The notes under the pieces were generated by a model. The model was given only the letters and a program-made list of their open reading frames with translations, did not search any database and had not been told where the DNA came from. DNA of 51,102 nucleotides from CAZCAC01 sp964496575 (GTDB lineage Bacteria; Planctomycetota; UBA1135; GCA-002686595). Shown here piece after piece: positions 26,901 to 34,344 of this stretch (positions are counted from its first letter, which is position 1; the number at the start of each line of letters is the position of its first letter). A program made the position numbers and the translations under genes. Where the stretch lies: assembly GCA_964496575.1 (NCBI GenBank), contig CAZCAC010000059.1, positions 1-51,102 on the forward strand, in the 5' to 3' direction.

Positions 26901-27765
26901 CCGCGCCGCGGGTGAGGCCGTGGTCTACGTCGACGGCGTCGCCGAACCTCCGATCGACATCTCCGCCCTGACAGGCGGCATCTTCCCCGACCAGGACCTC
27001 CAGATCGGCGGTCTGGACGATGACCCCACGTACGGCCTGGACGGCCTGATCGACGAGCTGAGGTTCTACGACCTCGCGCTGGACGCGTCGGACGTGGCGA
27101 ACCTGGCCGAGGGGCCCGGCGCACCGGTCGACTGGTACGAGCTCGAGAACAACGGCCTCGACAGCGCCGGTGGTGACGCGAACGGGACCCTCGGCGGCAA
27201 CGTCACGTTCGCTGCCGGCGAGATCGGCCAGGCAGCGGTGTTCGGTGTCAGCGCCGCGGGAAGCGCGAACCTCATCGAGGTGCCGCACTCGAACGCGTTC
27301 GACCCGGGTCAGGAAGATTTCACCATCGCTTTCTGGGTGAAGCGCGACCAGGCGGACACGACCGACGCGGACGGCGTGTTCGACGCCCTCGCGAGCACCG
27401 GGGTCGGCTATCAGTGCAACTTCAGGGACGGCATCGACCCGAACATCATCGCGTTCCGTCTCGATGACAGCGGGGGTTCCTACGTCCTGATCAAGGCGCA
27501 GAACCCGATGCCGGATACGACCGAGTTCCATCACTACGCGCTGACCGTCGATCGAGGCAACGATCAGGCCGTGATCTACGTCGACGGCGTCGCCGATCCC
27601 CCGGTCGACATCTCGACACTGTCGGGCAGCATCTCGCCCGATCAGAAGCTGCAGATCGGCGGCTTGAACGACAACTCCAACAACGGCCTGGACGGGCGGC
27701 TCGACGACCTGCGGTTCTACGACCGGAAGCTCGAAGAGTCCGAGGTGCAGGCGCTGGCCTTCTGA
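23935..27765 (+). CDS. Giant secreted protein: N-terminal repeat region, PHP-like DUF3604 domain and two LamG domains
   Basis: This 1276-aa protein has a signal peptide (MACLTLSALLCEAAVGQ). Residues ~30-510 contain repeated strands of the type DGTWVTWLQF, GGLWFAWQED and SVCVAWDRYDG, suggesting a beta-propeller. At ~530 a PHP-type metal site begins: FFGDLHRHTDLS, GVTDHS (~569), AHNGLNHGYHLGFIASSDHLSNHC. This matches DUF3604. Two ~200-aa laminin G-like domains follow (DHYRFENDGTDSQGGDADG, FAFWVRRDQADT; then YELENNGLDSAGGDANG, IAFWVKRDQADT) and are recent duplicates. A hydrolase acting outside the cell on a phosphoester or glycan is plausible; the substrate is unknown. ATG 23935 has no clear ribosome site. 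Confidence 0.8.
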   Translation: MEYKPRVSPASGRRLRTLMACLTLSALLCEAAVGQQFFEYDQPDVTINSQALGDTESYEPSVVIRSDGTWVTWLQFVAGQGDHIWIGRLEPTGWAFKLPVTPTAGTYATPTLTIDAAEGLWLSYEEWDPVLQRWDIQLRYHESVNIFQTSVRVNTGDHNAINHSVASDPDGGLWFAWQEDLPIAGPTPRSPFLLNGGWVPGPEDPGRQFDVVVRWMSSGSGHGAVRRLSRSWWGDWRPAITVTSGGSVCVAWDRYDGESYDVVARWRVNDQWLPRVVVAEGPAFQGFVSLATADPDSAWCVWEEGGENWGKDYFGIAGDWNNITDHYGPVHRFRTLSVVKLVDDGQILATDPLPMPMIPVASSRPNIRPGVTLTGLYYERGELVVDGSGAPWVFYRHFYAPQIGLNEPVEHHEEEGWVVYGRQLTGTGWSQLYAFDILQRDGMQRLGLAGTSDGVVAAWTTGRTDRGSPSSARGVYLAEVSTRGAFRGGGGPLDAGPPKLHPVRPRGDQDGRPRPSDSGPASRELDGYQLFFGDLHRHTDLSLCFPFFDGSLEDNYRASIDAVGLDFLGVTDHSRDLDLGDALSQVWWRTVKAATRHRLAGTFFTYYSYERSSGNTDHNVISLRDDMLRSHTPPLTSFWALIDQDTFTIPHRTSNSGGGFTGDVWNYQDDEKRPLLEIYQACRDLDAQVAAHNGLNHGYHLGFIASSDHLSNHCSFACVWSPSADREAIFRAMQARRTYGATDKIAVAFRAGDAWMGERISASGQVELDLRIIGTGPIDHVHLYADGSILHTIPGGHQRTLDTYYQVTVPSDGAEHYYYILMEQADGHQAWSSPIWITDDGPGAGDLVDHYRFENDGTDSQGGDADGIVGANVTFTTGVVGQAAVFGVGAVGSDRRIDVPQAVAFAPGTSDFSFAFWVRRDQADTNTADGVFDPLAGGGIGYQAFFGTGDTANRIRFQLEDDSGAGVLVLAQTPVADTTEFHHIALTVDRAAGEAVVYVDGVAEPPIDISALTGGIFPDQDLQIGGLDDDPTYGLDGLIDELRFYDLALDASDVANLAEGPGAPVDWYELENNGLDSAGGDANGTLGGNVTFAAGEIGQAAVFGVSAAGSANLIEVPHSNAFDPGQEDFTIAFWVKRDQADTTDADGVFDALASTGVGYQCNFRDGIDPNIIAFRLDDSGGSYVLIKAQNPMPDTTEFHHYALTVDRGNDQAVIYVDGVADPPVDISTLSGSISPDQKLQIGGLNDNSNNGLDGRLDDLRFYDRKLEESEVQALAF

Positions 27766-27820
27766 TCGAGCCAGCCCCTCCCGGGAGGCCACGGAGCGGC
27801 CCGAGAGTCGTTGGACTACT

Positions 27821-30775
27821 TCAACGGCTCCAAGAGAGAACCGACTCCTCGCCTTCTCGCACCTCCAGGACATCACCGTCGTCGGACTCCCGTCCGGCCA
27901 CGGTCACGCGCCACTCTCCGGGTGCGAGGTCGCGCAGGATCGCCTCCTTCCCGCGGGCCACGGCCATCTTGAGACCCGGCTCTGGTTCGACGTCGCCCTG
28001 GTAGGTCGCCGTGACCATCTGGAAGAAACCGACCTCGTTCTGGAACTCGACACGGATCGAGCCGGCCTGGGTGAGGACGACGCGAACGCCACGCTCGACG
28101 TCGCCCTCCTTGACCGTCACCTCCTCCGATTGGTTGGTGACGTAGCCGCTCGCCGATGCCTCGACCACCAGCGGGACGTCGCGGGGGACGTCCTCTATGG
28201 TGAAGTCACCGCCGTAGTCGGTGGAACCGCCCCCCTTCGGACGAGTGCCGAAGATCGCCGCGGCGGCGGCCATGGCATCGCGGTCACCGCCGGTGCTGCC
28301 GCTGTGCAGCGCACGCACCGACGCGCCCTGGATCGCGTCGCCCCGGGAGTCGACGACGCGGCCCTCGATACGCGCGCTCGGGAGCTCGATCTCGACCTGG
28401 TTCTCGCCTTCGAAGATGTCGACCAGCACCTCGTGAGGCAACGCACCGCCGGAGCGACGCACGCGCACGCGGTGTCGACCCTGAGGGACGTCCGCAAAGC
28501 GGAAGCGTCCGTGGTCGTCGCTCCGCGTCTTCCGCGTTCCCCCCATGAACGCAGCCATCCGGTCGGGGACCATCGAGCGGAACGCCTCGCCGTCGGAACC
28601 CTTCTCCCCCTGCAGAAACTCGACCTCGGCCTGCGCGACAACGCTGCCGCGAACGGTGACGATGCCACGTACCGACGCGCTGGTGGGGACCTCCAGCACG
28701 ATCGAAGTGGTCGCGCCGCCGACCACCGCGACCGTCTGCCAGGGGACACCTTCGGAGTCGGAGCTGTCATTTCCCCGGTTTCCCCTCCGGCCGCCTCCGC
28801 CTCCGCCGCCGGTCGTCGGGCGCGACGCGCGGAAGCCGTGCGAGCCCACCGCCAGATTGCGCAGGCGGGCCACGCCCTCTCGGTCGGTCTCCCGCGAATC
28901 GGTCGAGCCGTCGGGCAGCTGGTGATGGACCTTCGCCTTCGCGACCGGTACATCGTTGGTGTCGACGACGAGCACCTCCACCACGCCGCCGCGAGTCATC
29001 GAGACGAGCTCCTCGCTCCCGCCCGGGCCCGGCATCAGGACCTCCTCGCGGCGGTACTTCGCGTAACCGGTCTTGATCACGGTGAGCGTCGCCGTCCGCG
29101 AGGAGCACGCGGGGAGCTCGCACCACCCCTGGCGATCGGTCTTGGCCAGGGCATTCCTCGCTTCCCCACCGCCGCCGAACGGCCCGCGGCGTCGCTGTTC
29201 GCCACCGCCACCCTCGGCACGCAAGGTCACCCTCGCTCGCGACAGCGGCTTCTGCGTGGCCGCATCGAGCACGCGGACGCGCACGATCGGCGCCTTCTCC
29301 AGCGAGAGCTTCCCGATGTCGACCGACTCGCCTTCCTCGACCTCGACCTCCCCGTAGTCGAACTCGAAGTAGCCGTCCGCAAACGCCGAGAGCTCCATCG
29401 TACCCGGAGTGGGCGAGGGGCGCAGCTCGTCGAGAACGATGTGGCTGGAGGGGAAGGAGCGCCGCTTCGGCATCTTCTTCATCTCATTCATCCCCTCCGT
29501 CGTCCAGCGGTACACCACCGTGACATCGCGAACCGGCTTCTTCGTGCTCGCGTCTTCCACGTCGAACACGACGCTCGCACCGGCGTCCCAGGTGAGCAAG
29601 AGGTCGGCCACGCCCGACTCCGTCTTCTTCTCGTCGCTGCACGGCCGGCGGTCGAGAATGCCGTCCTTCTCGAACGCTTGCACCTCGTACTCGACGTCCA
29701 CGACGAGCCCCTCGATCGAGAAGGTGCCGTCGGGGGCCACCTTGGCGGAGTATTCTCCGCCGATGATACCGGTCTGCTGGAAGAAGGCGTCCATCGGCGC
29801 CACGTCCTCGCCCGAACGGCCCTCGTTCGGGCGGGCCTGCACCGAGATGTGCTTGCGCCCCTGGGGGAAGTCGACGATCCGTCCTGCGATCCGCGCTGTC
29901 GGTGCGAAGCGCAGGACCAGGGAACAATCCTCTCCTCCCGCCGGAGGAGTCGTCCGTTCCAGTCGCGCCTTGGGGTAGTAGTCGTGCTTGGCGACGAGAA
30001 CGTAGTCCCCCGTCGGTTCGTGCGGCAGCTCGAACCGCCCCTGCTCATCGGTCACCGTGCGACCGGAGCCGGTCTCGTCGAGGGCGTCGGCGAACGCCAT
30101 CATGCCCTCGAACATCCCCTCGTTCTCGACCGTCGTCCGTCGCAGCTTCACCTCGGGCACCGGGTTGCCATCGGCGTCGACGACCGTGCCGGCGAGGATC
30201 ACGCCCGGCTCGAGCACGAAGGTGCCGACCTCGGTGTCTCCCTTCGAGACGTCGGGTGTGCGACTCTCCGCGAGGGCCAGGTAACCACGCGCCTTGACGA
30301 CGACTCGAACTCCACGCTCGGTCAGCTTACCGCGGACGACCTCGAAGCTGCCGTTGGCGCGAGTCTGCGTCTCGGTGGCGGGCGCCTTCGCACCGAAGAG
30401 ATTCATGTTGCGGTCGAGCGATTCCGAGGAGACGCTCACCTCGGCGCCGGCGATGGGAAACCCGTTGGGGTCGACCACCCGGCCGCGCAGCTTCGGCCCC
30501 TTCGGCCTGGCCTTCGGCGTGGCGGCGACCTCGGGCTCATCCTCCTCGGACGAGATCGCGGTGCGAGCGACCTCTGGCGAGCTCTCCTCCGCCTCCTCCG
30601 CGAGCGCCGGGAGCCCGGGCATGAGCCCGTCACCGAGCTCCTCCTCCGCGACCGGCCCCGAGGGCATCAGCTCGTCCCGCTCGGCGGTGGGGCCGCCGTC
30701 GCGGAACAGGAAGAAGAGCGTGGCGAGCCCGGCCACGGCGAGGATGCCGAGCAGGATCGAGATCGAGAGCTTCAT
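27821..30775 (-). CDS. Membrane-anchored surface protein with many carboxypeptidase-regulatory-like domains
   Basis: This 984-aa protein starts at ATG 30775 with a single N-terminal membrane helix (SISILLGILAVAGLATLFFLF), then an acidic Pro/Glu-rich stalk to ~residue 90. Successive CarboxypepD_reg/CnaB-like beta domains follow, each opening with a G(R/T)VVDxxGxP(I/V)xGAxV motif: LRGRVVDPNGFPIAGAEV, LAGTVVDADGNPVPEV, IEGRVVDSRGDAIQGASV and others. A Gly/Arg-rich tract (TTGGGGGGGRRGNRG) interrupts one of them. It has the same plan as the extracytoplasmic part of the sigma fusion at 5097 and as the protein at 47992, but no sigma domain. It is probably a structural or sensory surface protein. The gene converges with the DUF3604 gene across 55 bp. 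The upstream open frame to 32470 is a shadow. Confidence 0.8.
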   Translation of the reverse strand: MKLSISILLGILAVAGLATLFFLFRDGGPTAERDELMPSGPVAEEELGDGLMPGLPALAEEAEESSPEVARTAISSEEDEPEVAATPKARPKGPKLRGRVVDPNGFPIAGAEVSVSSESLDRNMNLFGAKAPATETQTRANGSFEVVRGKLTERGVRVVVKARGYLALAESRTPDVSKGDTEVGTFVLEPGVILAGTVVDADGNPVPEVKLRRTTVENEGMFEGMMAFADALDETGSGRTVTDEQGRFELPHEPTGDYVLVAKHDYYPKARLERTTPPAGGEDCSLVLRFAPTARIAGRIVDFPQGRKHISVQARPNEGRSGEDVAPMDAFFQQTGIIGGEYSAKVAPDGTFSIEGLVVDVEYEVQAFEKDGILDRRPCSDEKKTESGVADLLLTWDAGASVVFDVEDASTKKPVRDVTVVYRWTTEGMNEMKKMPKRRSFPSSHIVLDELRPSPTPGTMELSAFADGYFEFDYGEVEVEEGESVDIGKLSLEKAPIVRVRVLDAATQKPLSRARVTLRAEGGGGEQRRRGPFGGGGEARNALAKTDRQGWCELPACSSRTATLTVIKTGYAKYRREEVLMPGPGGSEELVSMTRGGVVEVLVVDTNDVPVAKAKVHHQLPDGSTDSRETDREGVARLRNLAVGSHGFRASRPTTGGGGGGGRRGNRGNDSSDSEGVPWQTVAVVGGATTSIVLEVPTSASVRGIVTVRGSVVAQAEVEFLQGEKGSDGEAFRSMVPDRMAAFMGGTRKTRSDDHGRFRFADVPQGRHRVRVRRSGGALPHEVLVDIFEGENQVEIELPSARIEGRVVDSRGDAIQGASVRALHSGSTGGDRDAMAAAAAIFGTRPKGGGSTDYGGDFTIEDVPRDVPLVVEASASGYVTNQSEEVTVKEGDVERGVRVVLTQAGSIRVEFQNEVGFFQMVTATYQGDVEPEPGLKMAVARGKEAILRDLAPGEWRVTVAGRESDDGDVLEVREGEESVLSWSR

Positions 30776-31009
30776 GCGGAGGTGACAGGACCGCGCCGTC
30801 GGGTGGGGTCGGAGGAGGTCTGGGGACTGATCACGGTGCAGGTTCCTGAATGCGCAGCGGGAACGGCGCCATTTCGGGCGTCCTGGGGGCGTTCGGGGCG
30901 GCTCCAGGGGCGACCGGGGCCCGCCCCGGGGAATCTCGAGCGAGGCGAAATATCCCGCCGAGGTCTCCGCCACAAGGGGGCGCTCCCTCCGACCCCTGCC
31001 CGAACGGCC

Positions 31010-32710
31010 ATGAAGACCAGCATCCTCACCACGCTCCTCTCGCTCGGCCTGCTCGCCAGCGCCGCGAGCCCCTCCTTCGCCCAGACCGCCGAGGACACCG
31101 ATCGCTTCGGCTTCGAAGACGGGCAGCAGCCGTTCCTCCTGGTCACCTTCGACGGCACTCCCGCCGCGGGCAGTCTCGCGCTGACCGAGGATCCCGCGCA
31201 CGTCCACGACGGCACGAAGAGCCTCGAGTTCCAGTACGAGCGGATGGTGGGCTCCCCCCAGGCGATCGTGCTGCCGGTGATGCTCACCGACCTGACCGCG
31301 GTGCGGATGTGGGTGCTCTCGGAGAAGGACGCGACCTGGGTGCTCGGGCACGAGGATCGCGACGGAGCCAGCTTCTTCAGCACGGTTGCGCTGCCGGCGG
31401 GGCAGTGGACCTCGATCGACCTCTCTCCCGCGGACTTCGAGCTCGGCGAGGACTCGGACGTGTACAAGCCCGCGATGGAGCCAGAGCGCAACGGCGTGTA
31501 CCTGCTGGCGCTGGACCTGAACACGATCACCGGGCCCGCCGGCCCGAACACGGTGTGGGTAGACACGGTGGAGGTCGAGCGCCCGCCGCTCGCGTTGATC
31601 AGCGGCGAGACGATCGTCAACCCGGGAGAGCTCCTGCTGATCACCCAGCCGACCAAGATCGACGGCGACCTGAAGGTGTTCTCGGGTGGCTTCGTGCACA
31701 GCACCACGACGCGCCTGGTCCTGACCGGAAACCTGTACGTGCTCGGCGCCCAGAGCGAGGCTCGTTTCGAGAACGGCACGCTTCGCTTCCCGCAGCAGTA
31801 TCGCTACCAGCAGGAGATCATCGCCGCGCTGGGCGGAGACGTGATCTTCGACGAGCTGCTCTTCCACTCGCCGTACTGGATCTCGATGGCGATCACGCGC
31901 ATGGGGATCTTTGAGGCTCGTCACACCGTCTTCGCCGGCGGGAGCATCACCGGCAGCGCGATGGACGGCGGTCGCATCGAGCTCCACCACGCCGAGAATC
32001 CCGGGGAGTTCCTGATCTACCCGCGCTCGGAGCTCGTGGCCTCGAGTCTGAACCAGCTGATCCTGTGGCTGATCGCCACCGAGGAGACCCAGGCGGTGTT
32101 CGATCTGCCCGAGTGGCACGACGTCACCTGGGAGGTACCGGTCGACTGGAATCGCCGCATCTCGCTCACCGACATCAAACAGCTCTGGCCGAGCCTCATC
32201 GCCTATGAAGGCTGCGACGTCCTCGTCCGCAACGGCCGCCTTCGCGTGGCGGGGATCGTCTTCGAGACGGAGGACGTCGATCTCGACGGCTACCGGAACC
32301 GCACGAGCTACCCGGCACAGACCTTCGACTGGCCGCGACACGACGTCCGTTTCGAGAACGTCGACCTGGACACGTGGAACTTCTACGCCTTCGACGACAC
32401 CGAGGTGGCGATCCGCAACAGCCTCTTCGGCGAGGCCCTGGCGTTCGGCCAGGGCACGGTGAGGATCCACGATTCGGTCTGTGATGGCTCGGGCGGGTAC
32501 ATCGGCGCACGCGAGGATGGCCGCATCTTCGTCTTCGACAGCGAGCTGCGCTGCAACATCGTCTGCGACGGGAACGGCGTGCTGGCCATGGTCGACGGCG
32601 AGGTGACCGGGAATGTCACCGCTGCGGAGAATGCCCTGATCGGCTTCCTGCGCACCACCGTGCTCGGCTCCGTCCTGGAGCTCGACAACGGCCAGGTGAT
32701 CTTCCGGTAG
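31010..32710 (+). CDS. Secreted beta-rich protein of unknown function
   Basis: This encodes 566 aa with signal peptide MKTSILTTLLSLGLLASAASPSFAQ. Residues ~30-190 look like a CBM11/galactose-binding-type beta sandwich (FGFEDGQQPFLLVTFDG, VHDGTKSLEFQYE, VRMWVLSEKDATWVLGH, NTVWVDTVEVE). The remainder has short regularly spaced strands (DGDLKVFSGGFVHSTTTRLVLTG, then VRFENVDLDTWNFYAFDDTEVAIRNS, GNVTAAENALIGFLRTTV), suggesting a right-handed beta-helix. No catalytic motif was recognised. It is probably a carbohydrate-binding or surface protein. No ribosome site precedes ATG 31010. Its 3' end stops 4 bp from the convergent apbE gene. Confidence 0.7.
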   Translation: MKTSILTTLLSLGLLASAASPSFAQTAEDTDRFGFEDGQQPFLLVTFDGTPAAGSLALTEDPAHVHDGTKSLEFQYERMVGSPQAIVLPVMLTDLTAVRMWVLSEKDATWVLGHEDRDGASFFSTVALPAGQWTSIDLSPADFELGEDSDVYKPAMEPERNGVYLLALDLNTITGPAGPNTVWVDTVEVERPPLALISGETIVNPGELLLITQPTKIDGDLKVFSGGFVHSTTTRLVLTGNLYVLGAQSEARFENGTLRFPQQYRYQQEIIAALGGDVIFDELLFHSPYWISMAITRMGIFEARHTVFAGGSITGSAMDGGRIELHHAENPGEFLIYPRSELVASSLNQLILWLIATEETQAVFDLPEWHDVTWEVPVDWNRRISLTDIKQLWPSLIAYEGCDVLVRNGRLRVAGIVFETEDVDLDGYRNRTSYPAQTFDWPRHDVRFENVDLDTWNFYAFDDTEVAIRNSLFGEALAFGQGTVRIHDSVCDGSGGYIGAREDGRIFVFDSELRCNIVCDGNGVLAMVDGEVTGNVTAAENALIGFLRTTVLGSVLELDNGQVIFR

Positions 32711-32714
32711 ACGG

Positions 32715-33785
32715 CTACTCGCCCTCGGGCCGATCCGCGATCATCCTCTCGAAAGCCTCCGTCGCGCCGCGCGAGAGGTCACCCTCGCCCCGGGAGAGGA
32801 TCTGCACCGGCAGGTGGAGCCGCTCCGCGAGCTCCAGCCCCGCTTCACCTCCCATCACCATCAAGGCGGTGGCGAGGGCGTCCGCTTCCATGCACGTCGG
32901 CATGACCACCGAAACCGAAGCCGGCGCCTCCAGGACCGGCATCCCCGTGCGGGGATCGATGACGTGCGAGTAGCGCTGGCCATCGACGACGAAGTAGTCA
33001 CGGTAGTCACCCGAGGTGGCCAGCGCGCGGTCCTGGAGCTCGAGCACCTCGCGAACGTCGAGCCCCGATCCCGGCACCTCCACCCCGACCCGCCAGGGGC
33101 GGCCGTCCAGGCGTCGCCCGGCTCCGCGGATCTCGCCGCCGACCTCGACCAGGTAGTGCGCGATCCCGGTGTCGGAGAGCGCTCCGGCGACGACGTCGAC
33201 GGCGTAACCCTTGGCGATCGCCGAGAGGTCGATGGTCAGCTGGGGGATCGCCTTGCGCAGGGCGGGTGGGGCCTCGCGCGCCTCGAGGTGTCGCCAGCCG
33301 ACGTTCCTCATGGTCTCGGCGATGAGCTCCGGATCGGGAACTCGCGGCGCTTCCCCGTGTGGTCCGAACTCCCAGAGATCGACCAGCGGGGCGACGGTGA
33401 CGTCGAAGGCGCCATCGGTGAGGCGGCTGATCTCGAGCGCCTTCCCGACGACCTCGACGGTCGCGGGCGAGACGGCGAACCAATCGGTCGAGGTCGATCG
33501 GTTGAAGGAAGAGACTTCCGAGTCACTCCGCCAGGTGGACATCGCCCGGTCCACCTCGTCGAGGCTCGCTGCGATCATCTCCGAGAGCTTCGCCGACTCG
33601 CGGTGGCCGAGCTCCACTCCCAGGACCACGCGGTAGCGGGTGCCCATCGTGTCCCCGGCGAGGACGACAGCCTCGGGATCGGGCTCTCCCGAGCTGCACG
33701 CCGTGACCAGGAACATCACCAGCCCGGCGATCGCACCGGGCCGGGTGGTCTTGGACGGTCGGACGAGGTCTCCCGGTGAGCTCAT
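32715..33785 (-). CDS. apbE: FAD:protein FMN transferase (ApbE), lipoprotein
   Basis: This 356-aa protein has an N-terminal lipobox (VMFLVTACSS). The ApbE core is clear: GDTMGTRYRVVL, WRSDSEVSSFNRS, LTDGAFDVTVAPLVDLWEFG, TIDLSAIAKGYAVD, YLVEVGGEIRGAG, LATSGDYRDYF, YSHVIDPRTGMPV and ADALATALMVMG with the metal-binding Asp/Thr near the end. ApbE transfers FMN from FAD to a Ser/Thr on partner proteins such as NqrB/C and RnfD/G on the outer face of the membrane; none of these partners is in the window. The start ATG 33785 is supported by a TATCCT hexamer 8 nt upstream. It lies next to a small Cys-rich lipoprotein gene on the same strand. Confidence 0.95.
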   Translation of the reverse strand: MSSPGDLVRPSKTTRPGAIAGLVMFLVTACSSGEPDPEAVVLAGDTMGTRYRVVLGVELGHRESAKLSEMIAASLDEVDRAMSTWRSDSEVSSFNRSTSTDWFAVSPATVEVVGKALEISRLTDGAFDVTVAPLVDLWEFGPHGEAPRVPDPELIAETMRNVGWRHLEAREAPPALRKAIPQLTIDLSAIAKGYAVDVVAGALSDTGIAHYLVEVGGEIRGAGRRLDGRPWRVGVEVPGSGLDVREVLELQDRALATSGDYRDYFVVDGQRYSHVIDPRTGMPVLEAPASVSVVMPTCMEADALATALMVMGGEAGLELAERLHLPVQILSRGEGDLSRGATEAFERMIADRPEGE

Positions 33786-33793
33786 GACTCACC

Positions 33794-33799
33794 AGGATA
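33794..33799 (-). promoter_or_regulatory. -10-like TATCCT, 8 nt before ATG (near-leaderless start)
   Basis: On the minus strand GGTATCCT is followed by eight bases and ATG 33785. Confidence 0.4.
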
Positions 33800-33811
33800 C
33801 CGCGGCGGCGC

Positions 33812-34081
33812 CTACTTCACGCAAGCCGCGCAGGGCGGGCCGCCAGGGTCGCCGGCGCACTGGCCCTTGCAGTTCACCTCCTGGCCCTGATGGAAGCCGG
33901 TGCCGCAGTCGTCGCACCAGCCAGTCTTGCCTTCCATCAGTTCGGCGCAGCTCGGGCAGCTGACATCCTCGACGGCGTTCGTCGTCTCCTGGCATCCGCA
34001 GCAGTCGTCGTCCACGGACTTGCAGGCGGGGAACAGAAGCAGGCCGAGGCACATCGCGAGCAGGGCGGGCAGGATCTTCAT
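33812..34081 (-). CDS. Small cysteine-rich lipoprotein
   Basis: This encodes 89 aa from ATG 34081. The signal MKILPALLAMCLGLLLFPAC has a lipobox Cys20. The mature part holds thirteen further Cys residues in CxxC-type pairs (DDCCGCQ, CPSCAELM, WCDDCGTGFHQG, VNCKGQCAG, PPCAACVK), like a small zinc-ribbon or metal/redox-active surface protein. No family was recognised. It lies just upstream of apbE on the same strand, with 26 bp between them, so a link to membrane redox chemistry is possible but unproven. The extended frame to 34291 has no supported start. Confidence 0.65.
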   Translation of the reverse strand: MKILPALLAMCLGLLLFPACKSVDDDCCGCQETTNAVEDVSCPSCAELMEGKTGWCDDCGTGFHQGQEVNCKGQCAGDPGGPPCAACVK

Positions 34082-34331
34082 CACGATTCTCACTGGTCCG
34101 GGGTGGGTGGTTTCAACGGTCATGGGACCGCCGTAGTGGACCTCGCCGATGGTGGAGAGGTCAAGGCCGACATGGATGACCGTGGCGCCCCGCTCGTGGG
34201 GCAGGGATTCCGGAAGAGAGCGGCTTCGCCGGCTCTCCCAGGGCCGAGCCGATTCCGGACTCTCCCGGGCAGGAGATCCTCGAATACGCACCCGAAACGG
34301 CAGGGGGGGCCCCGGATCGGTGGATCCGGGC

Positions 34332-34337
34332 TATTCT
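34332..34337 (+). promoter_or_regulatory. -10-like TATTCT, 7 nt before ATG (leaderless start)
   Basis: GCTATTCT is followed by seven bases and ATG 34345. The preceding 50 bp are duplicated upstream of the paralogue at 35984. Confidence 0.5.
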
Positions 34338-34344
34338 TCATTGC

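Noticed and set aside
28130..31009. Long plus-strand frame before the gene at 31010
   Set aside because: It is antisense to the surface-protein gene at 27821-30775. The signal peptide at 31010 marks the true start.
30776..32470. Minus-strand extension upstream of the surface-protein gene
   Set aside because: It is antisense to the secreted protein at 31010-32710. The membrane anchor begins at ATG 30775.
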